Shown: positions 1 to 5,126, counted from the stretch's first letter. The stretch is 5,126 bases of DNA from Desulfonatronospira sp. (GCA_007127015.1 SLAE01000120.1:1-5126); one strand, 5' to 3'. Numbers and translations: made by a program. Notes: a model not told the origin generated them from the sequence alone.

Positions 1-34
1 AAAAAACCGGCTGCTTAAGAAGTCGCAGCCGGTT
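1..34 (-). terminator. Rho-independent terminator of the PxxKW gene
   Basis: A perfect 10-bp inverted repeat (arms 5-14 and 25-34, sequence AACCGGCTGC against GCAGCCGGTT) encloses a 10-base loop. Read on the minus strand it is followed at once by a run of T (the A run at 1-6, two bases of which lie in the stem). It starts four bases beyond the stop codon of the minus-strand PxxKW gene, so it is that gene's terminator. The window edge cuts off anything further downstream. Confidence 0.9.
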
Positions 35-38
35 ATGA

Positions 39-326
39 TTATCTTTTTTTGGACGCCCGCTTGGAAGCCTTGATCGGATTAACCTTAACCCGTCCGCTTT
101 TATCCACTGTGGCCTGTACATGTGTTGCAAAGTTGCATGCACTGTGCACCCACTTCATCGCCGGATCCGCGTAGCTTTTACAATATAGCTGTCCACCGAA
201 TTCATGTGTGCGCTCGCAGCCTTCACATTTGTCCACTACGGGATGGCATTGACCTTGTTTGTAGTTGCATCCGCCAGAGGTCATGAAGGTGCATTCCACA
301 CCTTTTTTTATCGTATCGCATTGCAT
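39..326 (-). CDS. PxxKW family cysteine-rich protein
   Basis: Small 95-residue protein with eight cysteines (C3, C12, C20, C27, C34, C37, C49, C64) and the motif PAMKW at residues 55-59, which gives the PxxKW family its name. That family is small and found mainly in anaerobic delta-proteobacteria; its function is not known. The cysteine spacing, including C34-x2-C37, suggests a metal- or Fe-S-binding fold, but this is inference. The last 15 or so residues are rich in Lys and Arg and probably disordered. There is no signal peptide or membrane segment, so it should be cytoplasmic. The ATG is supported by a GGAGGA ribosome binding site at 336-341, nine bases upstream. It has its own terminator and is separated from the selenoprotein gene upstream by another terminator, so it is probably monocistronic. 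Confidence 0.85.
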   Translation of the reverse strand: MQCDTIKKGVECTFMTSGGCNYKQGQCHPVVDKCEGCERTHEFGGQLYCKSYADPAMKWVHSACNFATHVQATVDKSGRVKVNPIKASKRASKKR

Positions 327-354
327 GATAACAAATCCTCCATTCCAAATTTAT

Positions 355-384
355 TCAGCAAAAATTGATCAGCAAAGAAATTGA
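355..384. repeat. Imperfect tandem repeat upstream of the PxxKW gene
   Basis: TCAGCAAAAATTGA (355-368) is followed directly by TCAGCAAAGAAATTGA (369-384). The two units differ by a two-base insertion. They lie 29-58 bases upstream of the PxxKW start codon, where its promoter should be, so they could be a paired operator. No convincing -35/-10 pair could be fixed here: the best match, TTGCTG with TAAATT on the minus strand, would start transcription inside or next to the ribosome binding site. Confidence 0.45.
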
Positions 385-414
385 ATTTCAGAAAATCTTT
401 TTCCTGATGAAACT

Positions 415-449
415 AAGAAAAATGGCCACGCCCTGCAGACATGGCCATT
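415..449 (-). terminator. Rho-independent terminator of the HesB-like selenoprotein gene
   Basis: An 8-bp perfect inverted repeat, AATGGCCA (421-428) and TGGCCATT (442-449), has a 13-base loop and is followed on the minus strand by TTTCTT. It lies 24 bases after the TAA stop of the selenoprotein frame (474-476). That a terminator sits just behind this stop, and none sits behind the internal TGA, supports the full-length reading of the gene. Confidence 0.75.
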
Positions 450-473
450 GAATATATCTGGATCAACGAATAT

Positions 474-776
474 TTAACAGGACGAACAAGATGAAGAACA
501 TCCGCCTGCGTTAACTTGCAGGCTGGACTTGATCACAAATCCGCCCTCGGTCATATCCAGTTCGATCGGAGCCACAGTCTCCATGAGATTTTTATCTACC
601 AGAAACTGAAAACCCTTGACATCAAAAAGATTGTCATTGTCCTTTTGCTCGTCCAGAGCAAGTGCCAGTCTTGGCCCGCCTCAGCCGGCAGCCAGATAAA
701 CTCTGATGGGCGCCTTTTCCTGAGTTTCGAAAAATTTGTCCAATTGCGACTTGGCGGTATCGGTTAGTTCAAACAT
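474..776 (-). CDS. HesB/IscA-like selenoprotein, in-frame TGA read as selenocysteine
   Basis: Reading from ATG 776 to TAA 474 through one TGA (681-683) gives a 100-residue A-type Fe-S carrier-like protein. It begins MFELTDTAKSQLDKFF, then has IRVYLAAG-U-GGPRLALALDE (residues 24-43), FDVKGFQFLVDK (51-62), EGGFVIKSSLQ (77-87), and ends GGCSSSCSSC with C93, C97 and C100. In HesB/IscA relatives the residue between G31 and G33 is the conserved ligand cysteine of the AAGCGGPRL-type motif; here it is TGA, so residue 32 is read as selenocysteine. A HesB-like selenoprotein family is known in anaerobes, so the assignment has precedent. The role is probably Fe-S or thiol chemistry in the cytoplasm; the exact function is unsettled. 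The start has a strong AAGGAGGG ribosome binding site at 788-795. All 68 codons after the TGA stay in frame and match the family. A pseudogene or sequencing error is the alternative, but the SECIS-like hairpin argues against it. Confidence 0.9.
645..661 (-). promoter_or_regulatory. Candidate bacterial SECIS hairpin
   Basis: On the minus strand, TTGCTC (661-656), loop TGGAC (655-651) and GAGCAA (650-645) form a perfect 6-bp stem with a 5-base loop. The loop begins 25 bases after the TGA, and its second base is G. Bacterial SECIS elements have a short stem-loop with a G in the first two loop positions, about 16-37 bases after the UGA, so geometry and base identity both fit SelB recognition. The hairpin lies inside the coding frame, as expected in bacteria. 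A second small hairpin (GCCA, loop AGAC, TGGC) at 664-675 is too close to the TGA to be the SelB site. Confidence 0.7.
681..683 (-). other. Selenocysteine codon (TGA)
   Basis: In-frame TGA at codon 32 of the HesB-like gene, flanked by GGC (Gly31) and GGC-GGG (Gly33-Gly34). It replaces the first conserved cysteine of the HesB/IscA fold. The gene's true stop is TAA at 474-476. Confidence 0.85.
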
Positions 777-809
777 GATATTTAACTCCCTCCTTGTTTA
801 AAAACATAT

Positions 810-838
810 GAGATATTTATTTTATTTGTTAAAGTCAA
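810..838 (-). promoter_or_regulatory. Likely promoter of the HesB-like selenoprotein gene
   Basis: On the minus strand a -35 element TTGACT (838-833) is followed, after a 17-base AT-rich spacer, by TATCTC (815-810). The -35 matches five of six consensus bases and the -10 only three. The ribosome binding site lies 15 bases beyond the -10. A further TTGACA at 892-887, with TAATTT 17 bases on, is a possible second start. Confidence 0.4.
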
Positions 839-934
839 CCGCAATATAATAGTTTGGAGTGAAAAATTAAGTTCTTCTTTCATTGTTGTCAAAGATTAGT
901 TGTATCATTGTCAACCGCTTAAACATGTTTGACA
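834..934. repeat. Repeated GTCAACCGC and TGTCAA elements in the divergent promoter region
   Basis: The 9-mer GTCAACCGC occurs exactly twice (834-842 and 910-918). TGTCAA occurs at 887-892 and 909-914, and its inverse TTGACA at 929-934; the last two form an inverted repeat with a 14-base gap. A perfect 10-base palindrome AAACATGTTT lies at 921-930. These lie between two divergent genes. Some are simply -35 elements; others could bind a regulator. No known operator was recognised. Confidence 0.4.
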
Positions 935-957
935 CCGGAGTATGAATTTTTTAATTG
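929..957 (+). promoter_or_regulatory. Possible dapL promoter
   Basis: A perfect -35 element TTGACA (929-934) is followed after 17 bases by TAATTG (952-957), a poor -10. The ribosome binding site of dapL follows at 971. TATGAA at 941-946 is a better -10 sequence but has no -35 at a suitable distance. Confidence 0.35.
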
Positions 958-981
958 AAGCAAAAAATTTAGGAGGCTGTC

Positions 982-2202
982 ATGATCCGCATAAATGAAC
1001 ACTATCTGAAACTTACCGCCTCATATCTGTTCGCAGACATAGCCAGACGCGTACAGAAATTTCAGGCCGACAATCCGGATAAAAAAATCATCAAGCTGGG
1101 CATAGGCGATGTAACCCTGCCGTTGCCCGCAGTGTGCGTCGAGGCAATGCACCGGGCAGTGGATGAAATGGCCGACGAGCAGACATTCAGAGGGTACGGG
1201 CCTGAGCAGGGCTATGAATTCTTACGCGAAAAAATCGCTGAAAACGATTTTCAGCAGCAAGGAGCTGAGATATCGGCTGATGAAATCTTTATCAGTGACG
1301 GGGCCAAGTGCGACACCGGAAACTTTCAGGAACTATTTACCAACGACATCAAGGTGGCTGTTCCTGATCCTGTTTATCCTGTTTATGTGGATACGAACGT
1401 CATGGCCGGCAGAACCGGTGGATTCAGCAATGGACGTTATGAAGGACTGATTTATCTTGAAGCCTTACCGGAAAACAATTTCATTCCCGAACTGCCGCAG
1501 GAGCCGGTGGATTTGATCTACCTCTGCTATCCGAACAACCCTACGGGAGTTGGAATCACCAGGGAGGAACTGAAGAAGTGGGTTGATTACGCCCTGGATA
1601 ACAAGTCTTTGATTCTTTTTGACGCTGCCTACGAAGCTTTTATCCGGGATCCGCAAATGCCGCACAGCATTTTTGAAATCCCCGGGGCCAGAGAAGTCGC
1701 TGTGGAGTTTCGCAGCTACTCCAAGACAGCTGGATTTACCGGGACCAGATGCGCCTATACCATAGTCCCCAAAGATTGCGCTGCCTGGGATAAACAGGAA
1801 AACAGAATCTCTTTGCACGACCTGTGGAACAGAAGACACAGCACCAAGTTCAACGGAGTGTCCTACCCTGTGCAAAGAGCTGCCGAAGCTGTTTATTCGC
1901 TGGAAGGTCAAAAACAGGTGCGTGATAATATCGATTACTACCTGAACAATGCCCGGGTCATCAGGCAGGAAATGCAGAAACTGGGTTTTAGCTGTACCGG
2001 CGGGCAGAATTCTCCCTATATCTGGATTAAAAGCGGTTCAGATTCCTGGAGCCTCTTTGATTCCCTGCTGAACAGCGCCGGGGTTGTCTGCACTCCGGGA
2101 ACCGGCTTTGGCTTACGTGGAGAAGGTTTTATCCGTTTGAGCGCTTTCAACAGCCTGGAAAATGTTCAGGAAGCCATGCACAGGATTGCCGGAGCGCTTT
2201 AA
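982..2202 (+). CDS. dapL: LL-diaminopimelate aminotransferase
   Basis: PLP enzyme of fold type I, 406 residues, close to the usual 408-411 of DapL. It converts L-tetrahydrodipicolinate and glutamate directly to LL-2,6-diaminopimelate and 2-oxoglutarate in one step, bypassing the DapD/DapC/DapE route, and so supplies lysine and peptidoglycan precursors in the cytoplasm. Visible landmarks are the N-terminal INEHYLKL, LGIGDVT (39-45), FRGYGPEQGYEFLR (69-82), SDGAKCDTGN (105-114), DPVYPVYVDTNVMAGRTG (129-146), YPNNPTG (183-189, N186), FDAAYEAF (213-220, D214 and Y217 for the cofactor), SYSKTAGFTGTR (245-256, K248 the Schiff-base lysine) and FIRLSAFN (383-390, R385 binding the substrate carboxylate). 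All expected active-site residues are present. The ATG has AGGAGG at 971-976, five bases upstream. It diverges from the selenoprotein gene, converges on the cardiolipin synthase gene, and appears to be transcribed alone. No hairpin terminator is visible after the stop. Confidence 0.96.
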   Translation: MIRINEHYLKLTASYLFADIARRVQKFQADNPDKKIIKLGIGDVTLPLPAVCVEAMHRAVDEMADEQTFRGYGPEQGYEFLREKIAENDFQQQGAEISADEIFISDGAKCDTGNFQELFTNDIKVAVPDPVYPVYVDTNVMAGRTGGFSNGRYEGLIYLEALPENNFIPELPQEPVDLIYLCYPNNPTGVGITREELKKWVDYALDNKSLILFDAAYEAFIRDPQMPHSIFEIPGAREVAVEFRSYSKTAGFTGTRCAYTIVPKDCAAWDKQENRISLHDLWNRRHSTKFNGVSYPVQRAAEAVYSLEGQKQVRDNIDYYLNNARVIRQEMQKLGFSCTGGQNSPYIWIKSGSDSWSLFDSLLNSAGVVCTPGTGFGLRGEGFIRLSAFNSLENVQEAMHRIAGAL

Positions 2203-2212
2203 GTTCGGAAAT

Positions 2213-3643
2213 TTAAAGCAGGGGACTGAAGATCTTGACCACCCCTTCTATGACCCTCTTATATAGAGGTCTTCTGAACCACTGTACCGGACTCAGCCTG
2301 ACCGAACCTTCCTTGTAGCGATTCAGGAGCAGGTTCAGATCATAACTGAATTCCGGATCGAAGATTATGCTCACCAGCTCCATGTTGAGATAGAAGGAAC
2401 GGATGTCGAAATTGGCTGAACCGACCATGGCCATGGATTGATCTATAGTCAAAATTTTTGTGTGCAGCATGCCGTCATTGAAATGATAAACGTTTGCTCC
2501 ATTTTGCATGACCACACCGAAGTAGTAGGCACTGGCCTGATCCAGGAGCAGATGATCGCTTCTGTCCGGCGCGATTATCTCCACTTCCACCCCTCTGGCC
2601 GCGGCCAGTCTAAGAGCGGTGATCAATCCATCATTGGGGATGAAGTATGGAGTAACAATACATACCTTGCGTTCTGCGGTGTGTATTGCCTGAATAATAA
2701 CGTCCTGAAAGCCGTCGGTAGGCCTGTCCGGTCCGGTGGGCATCATTTGCACCGAAGCATGTCCTTCCTTGACTGAAGGTGGATAAATATCCGGGTTATC
2801 AATTATTTGCTGTGTCTCGCAAAACCAGTCCTCCACGAAAACCGACTGCAGTTGTCTGACTGTTGGTCCTTTGACTCTTATCATTACATCATGCCACTGA
2901 CCGGCTTTTTTATGGCCGAATTCGGGCACGTGAATATTCTGTGAGCCTGTATAACCGATCTGACCGTCAATGACTGCCAGCTTGCGGTGATTTCGGATAT
3001 CGAATCTGGCCAGCCTGAGGCGCAGTGGGTTGGCCGGAAGAGCGCGGTATGCCTGTACTCCGTTCTTTTTCATCCAGTTGCCCAGGCCGGAAAACATCCC
3101 CCTGCAGCCAACCGCATCGCCAAGGACCCGGCACTCCACCCCTCTTTGAACCGCCTTGACTAATGCTCTGGCCACTTTCTGCCCGGTGGCATCATTGCGG
3201 AACATATAGAATAAAAGATGAACATGTTTTTCAGCTTTTTCAATGTCAGCTATCAGAGTAGCATTGAATTCTTCGGTATCCGCGATAAGGGAGACCTGAT
3301 TGCTGCCCAGAAGAGGCATTCCGCCGTGCTTTTCTGCAAGATGCACCAGTGTCTTATGTTCCTTTTTTATATGGGAATCCTGATAATTTAGAAATAGTGA
3401 ATACTTGGAGTTGGTCAGGTGAAAATTCCTGTGCTTTTTAATCCTGCGCGACAGACGAGGTCTGCTGAGGCTGTGCTCTTCCAGAAAAAGATATAAAATA
3501 AGCCCGGGCCAGGGCATCAGAAAAATGACCGCCAGCCAGGCCAGACACGTGGTAGGATTATCCTTGCGCATGCCGATAACCGGGATCATGCCCAGGCGAA
3601 TCACCCAGTTACTCAAGCTCCAGAGAAAAGAAAGGGTCAGCAT
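2213..3643 (-). CDS. cls: Cardiolipin synthase, phospholipase D family
   Basis: Membrane-bound enzyme of 476 residues that condenses two phosphatidylglycerol molecules into cardiolipin and glycerol. Two hydrophobic segments lie at the N-terminus (about 3-23 and 32-54), the second with the PWPGLILYLFLEE motif usual in bacterial Cls, followed by a basic cytoplasmic stretch. Two PLD catalytic motifs are intact: NHRKLAVIDGQIGYTGSQN (H219, K221, D226) and LHTKILTIDQSMAMVGSANFD (H394, K396, D401). YFIPND (333-338) before the second domain is also typical. The length is that of ClsA-type enzymes; which Cls subtype it belongs to cannot be settled by eye. The ATG is the first in frame after a TGA 18 bases upstream, and it keeps the first membrane segment, but its ribosome binding site is weak (only GAGAG about ten bases upstream). 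The gene ends 10 bases from the dapL stop, tail to tail, without an obvious terminator. Confidence 0.94.
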   Translation of the reverse strand: MLTLSFLWSLSNWVIRLGMIPVIGMRKDNPTTCLAWLAVIFLMPWPGLILYLFLEEHSLSRPRLSRRIKKHRNFHLTNSKYSLFLNYQDSHIKKEHKTLVHLAEKHGGMPLLGSNQVSLIADTEEFNATLIADIEKAEKHVHLLFYMFRNDATGQKVARALVKAVQRGVECRVLGDAVGCRGMFSGLGNWMKKNGVQAYRALPANPLRLRLARFDIRNHRKLAVIDGQIGYTGSQNIHVPEFGHKKAGQWHDVMIRVKGPTVRQLQSVFVEDWFCETQQIIDNPDIYPPSVKEGHASVQMMPTGPDRPTDGFQDVIIQAIHTAERKVCIVTPYFIPNDGLITALRLAAARGVEVEIIAPDRSDHLLLDQASAYYFGVVMQNGANVYHFNDGMLHTKILTIDQSMAMVGSANFDIRSFYLNMELVSIIFDPEFSYDLNLLLNRYKEGSVRLSPVQWFRRPLYKRVIEGVVKIFSPLL

Positions 3644-3679
3644 TGTTTGGCTCTCGTTCGATCACAATCGAGTTGATAA

Positions 3680-3708
3680 ATACTACTGGTTTATAATTAT
3701 ACTATCAA
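3680..3708 (-). promoter_or_regulatory. Likely promoter of the cardiolipin synthase gene
   Basis: On the minus strand, TTGATA (3708-3703) and TAGTAT (3685-3680) are separated by 17 bases, matching five and four of six sigma-70 consensus bases. The spacer is AT-rich and contains the palindrome TATAATTATA. The start codon lies 36 bases beyond the -10, leaving a short leader with a weak ribosome binding site. Confidence 0.5.
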
Positions 3709-3784
3709 ACAAAAAAACGGAAGCCTTGTCAGAAGAAGTTAATCTCGTTTATGGGAATTGAATGCTTGCTCTAATTCAATGCCG

Positions 3785-3810
3785 GTTGAATTTTTCAACT
3801 ACTTTTTTTT
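3785..3810 (+). terminator. AT-rich hairpin with T-run upstream of the exonuclease gene
   Basis: GTTGAA (3785-3790) and TTCAAC (3794-3799) form a perfect 6-bp stem around a 3-base loop; three bases (3800-3802) separate it from eight T at 3803-3810. It resembles an intrinsic terminator on the plus strand, but only two of its six pairs are G-C and no plus-strand gene lies upstream of it. It may be a weak terminator, an attenuator for the following gene, or a protein-binding palindrome. Confidence 0.35.
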
Positions 3811-3875
3811 CAAGGTTCTCGGTGCTTTTGACGAAAGAAGTCGACACCCGTTGTTTTTTCTGATACTGGCAAATT

Positions 3876-4724
3876 ATGCTTGAAAACAGCTTCATACACC
3901 TCCCCTCCATTGGATACTCCACGGAAAGAAAAATCTGGTTCGAGAACATTCTGTCAATGGATGAATTCATCCAGTCTCCTCCAAAATTTATATCCACAAC
4001 AAGATATAGATCCATCCTGGAACACTTGTTAATATCCAGGAAAAAGCTTGAATCAGGAGATGCAAGATATTTCTGCAGATATCTTCCCTCAACGGAACAA
4101 TGGAGGATATTCAAGGAGTACAAAGACTCGACCGCGTATATTGATATCGAAACCACAGGCCTTGGCGGCTTCGAAAACATCATCACCACAGTATCCCTGT
4201 ATGACGGAGAGAACATCCGGTACTATATCCATGGGAAAAATCTGGAAGAATTCGTGAACGACATCATGGAATACAAGGTCATCGTAACTTATAACGGCAA
4301 GACTTTTGATGTTCCCTTCATCGAGCATTACTTTGGAATCAGCATGGACCATGCCCATCTTGATTTAAGGTACATCCTGCGCAGCCTGGGCTATGCCGGA
4401 GGCCTGAAATCCTGCGAGCGTCAACTGGGTATCGGCAGAACCGGATGCCTGGGTGATCTGGACGGCTATTTTGCTGTCCTTCTTTGGCATGATTATCAAA
4501 ATAACGGAAATGAAAAATCCCTGGAAACTCTTCTAGCTTACAATATTCAGGATGTCCTGAGTCTTGAACATTTGATGATCGAAGCTTACAATCAGAAAAT
4601 TATTAAACTCCCCCTGTCTGTCGAACCTCTTAAAACCTGTACTCCACCAGCCAATCCTTTTACTGTGGACTTGCCTGCTGTTGAGCGCGTCAAGCAGCAG
4701 TACAGGCTTATCCAGACCTTTTAA
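3876..4724 (+). CDS. YprB-like ribonuclease H-like (DEDD) exonuclease domain protein
   Basis: Soluble 282-residue protein with a 3'-5' exonuclease-like fold of the RNase_H_2/YprB type (DEDD superfamily). The three exonuclease motifs are present: Exo I YIDIETTGLGG (D90 and E92), Exo II VTYNGKTFDVPF (N140, F144, D145) and Exo III YNIQD (Y222, D226); HLDLRY with D163 lies between. These should bind two metal ions, so nuclease activity on DNA or RNA is likely, though the substrate is unknown. The N-terminus, FIHLPSIGYSTERKIWFENI, looks like a small helix-hairpin-helix-like module and is typical of this family's start, which supports the ATG although no clear ribosome binding site precedes it. The C-terminal 40 residues are Pro-rich and less structured. 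No partner gene such as a helicase adjoins it. It diverges from the cardiolipin synthase gene. The alternative is a metal-binding but inactive homologue; the full motif set argues against that. Confidence 0.87.
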   Translation: MLENSFIHLPSIGYSTERKIWFENILSMDEFIQSPPKFISTTRYRSILEHLLISRKKLESGDARYFCRYLPSTEQWRIFKEYKDSTAYIDIETTGLGGFENIITTVSLYDGENIRYYIHGKNLEEFVNDIMEYKVIVTYNGKTFDVPFIEHYFGISMDHAHLDLRYILRSLGYAGGLKSCERQLGIGRTGCLGDLDGYFAVLLWHDYQNNGNEKSLETLLAYNIQDVLSLEHLMIEAYNQKIIKLPLSVEPLKTCTPPANPFTVDLPAVERVKQQYRLIQTF

Positions 4725-4831
4725 ATTCTTGCAGGCAGCCTCAAGACAAAAAACATAACGGTTCACCCGGCTTCTTGGTCAAATTGGTGCAGTCAACATA
4801 ATGCCTTATGCCCCTGTCTTTCCGCCCTTTC

Positions 4832-4859
4832 TTGCCATCCTGTCTAACCTGCTTATGTT
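4832..4859 (+). promoter_or_regulatory. Possible promoter of the DUF2892 gene
   Basis: TTGCCA (4832-4837) and TATGTT (4854-4859) are 16 bases apart, matching five and four of six consensus bases. They sit 29 bases before the start codon. The 164-base spacer 4725-4888 holds no other clear feature and no strong terminator for the exonuclease gene, so read-through from that gene is also possible. Confidence 0.3.
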
Positions 4860-4888
4860 TATAAAGATAATCATACTGGAGGTATATT

Positions 4889-5126
4889 ATGAAGGAGAAC
4901 ATGGGGAAACAGGATAGAACTGCCAGAAGCGTGCTGGGACCTTCTTTGATTGTTCTGGGATACCTGTGCCTGGAAGGACGGAAAGGCAAACCTCTTGGAC
5001 TTATATCCATGCTGGCCGGAGCCACTCTGATTGAAAGCGCGATCACCCGGGTTTGCCCGCTTAGCGCGGCACTAGGAATCGATACCCGCTCCGCCCAGGA
5101 AAAAATCAGGGACCGAAAGCAGCTTT
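4889..5126 (+). CDS. DUF2892 / YgaP-like inner membrane protein (partial, 3' end outside window)
   Basis: The frame runs from ATG 4889 to the window edge without a stop: 79 codons are visible. It starts MKENMGKQDRTARSVLGPSL, matching the DUF2892 pattern of a short polar N-terminus (KxNxGxxDRxxR) before a hydrophobic hairpin. Hydrophobic stretches lie at about 15-29 and 36-52, and CPLSAALGIDT (56-66) matches the family's conserved CP(L/I)-x-x-x-LGI(S/N)T ending, with C56 as the conserved cysteine. Beyond it a charged tail begins (SAQEKIRDRKQL), which makes this member longer than the minimal domain. DUF2892 occurs alone or fused to rhodanese domains as in YgaP; its function alone is not known. 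The ribosome binding site GGAGG (4878-4882) is six bases upstream. Confidence 0.85.
   Translation, partial: MKENMGKQDRTARSVLGPSLIVLGYLCLEGRKGKPLGLISMLAGATLIESAITRVCPLSAALGIDTRSAQEKIRDRKQL

Noticed and set aside
516..767. Plus-strand open frame of 83 codons
   Set aside because: It lies opposite the HesB-like selenoprotein gene, has no ribosome binding site and resembles no family. It is the shadow of the real minus-strand gene.
474..776. Reading the HesB-like gene as a pseudogene with a nonsense mutation
   Set aside because: The stop falls precisely on the one residue known to be Sec in relatives, it is TGA rather than TAA or TAG, the downstream frame is intact, and a SECIS-like hairpin follows.
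1163..1911. Open frames overlapping dapL on both strands (1163-1450 plus, 1465-1911 minus)
   Set aside because: They are inside a well-conserved dapL frame with all catalytic motifs and show no family features of their own.
2438..3761. Plus-strand open frames opposite the cardiolipin synthase gene (2438-2776, 3525-3761)
   Set aside because: They are antisense shadows; the second also runs across the cardiolipin synthase promoter. Neither has a ribosome binding site or a recognisable domain.
3751..3774. Seven-codon leader-like frame MGIECLL before the hairpin and T-run
   Set aside because: It has no ribosome binding site and no run of a regulatory amino acid, so an attenuation leader peptide is not supported.
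3776..4766. Minus-strand frames opposite the exonuclease gene (3776-4216, 4089-4358, 4533-4766) and the plus-strand frame 4048-4257
   Set aside because: All overlap the YprB-like frame, which has the complete DEDD motif set; their translations match nothing recognisable.
4801..4917. Possible 38-residue hydrophobic peptide MPYAPVFPPFLAIL... on the plus strand
   Set aside because: It has no ribosome binding site, overlaps the start of the DUF2892 gene in another frame and contains the likely promoter and ribosome binding site of that gene.
4741..5046. Minus-strand open frame of 101 codons
   Set aside because: It overlaps the DUF2892 gene, which has a good ribosome binding site and a conserved CPLSAALGIDT motif. 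The minus-strand product looks like random translation.

Overview
The window looks like chromosomal DNA from an anaerobic, sulfate-reducer-like member of the Desulfobacterota (the old Deltaproteobacteria, perhaps near Desulfovibrionales). This is an inference from gene content: an LL-diaminopimelate aminotransferase (DapL), a cysteine-rich PxxKW protein and a HesB/IscA-like selenoprotein are a typical combination there. No mobile element, CRISPR array, rRNA or tRNA is visible. The genes are mostly single units that alternate in direction.

Layout. Positions 1-326 hold a small eight-cysteine PxxKW protein on the minus strand with a strong terminator at the left edge. Positions 415-776, also minus, hold the most notable gene: a 100-residue HesB/IscA-like protein whose reading frame is crossed by one in-frame TGA, exactly where the family has its conserved ligand cysteine. 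A hairpin with bacterial SECIS geometry follows the TGA, so the gene is best read as a selenoprotein. A plain ORF scan misses it because the TGA splits it. Positions 777-981 are a divergent, AT-rich promoter region with several TTGAC-type elements. Positions 982-2202 (plus) encode DapL of lysine and peptidoglycan synthesis. It converges, with a 10-base gap, on a minus-strand cardiolipin synthase of the phospholipase D family (2213-3643).

Positions 3644-3875 are a second divergent region with a good promoter for the cardiolipin synthase and an AT-rich hairpin plus T-run. Positions 3876-4724 (plus) encode a YprB-like DEDD exonuclease with an RNase H fold. A short spacer leads to a small DUF2892/YgaP-like membrane protein starting at 4889 and running off the right edge.

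The genes do not form one pathway. DapL and cardiolipin synthase both serve the cell envelope. The two small proteins at the left both look suited to thiol, metal or Fe-S chemistry in an anaerobe, and each has its own ribosome binding site and terminator. The selenoprotein implies that the host has selA, selB, selC and selD elsewhere in its genome.
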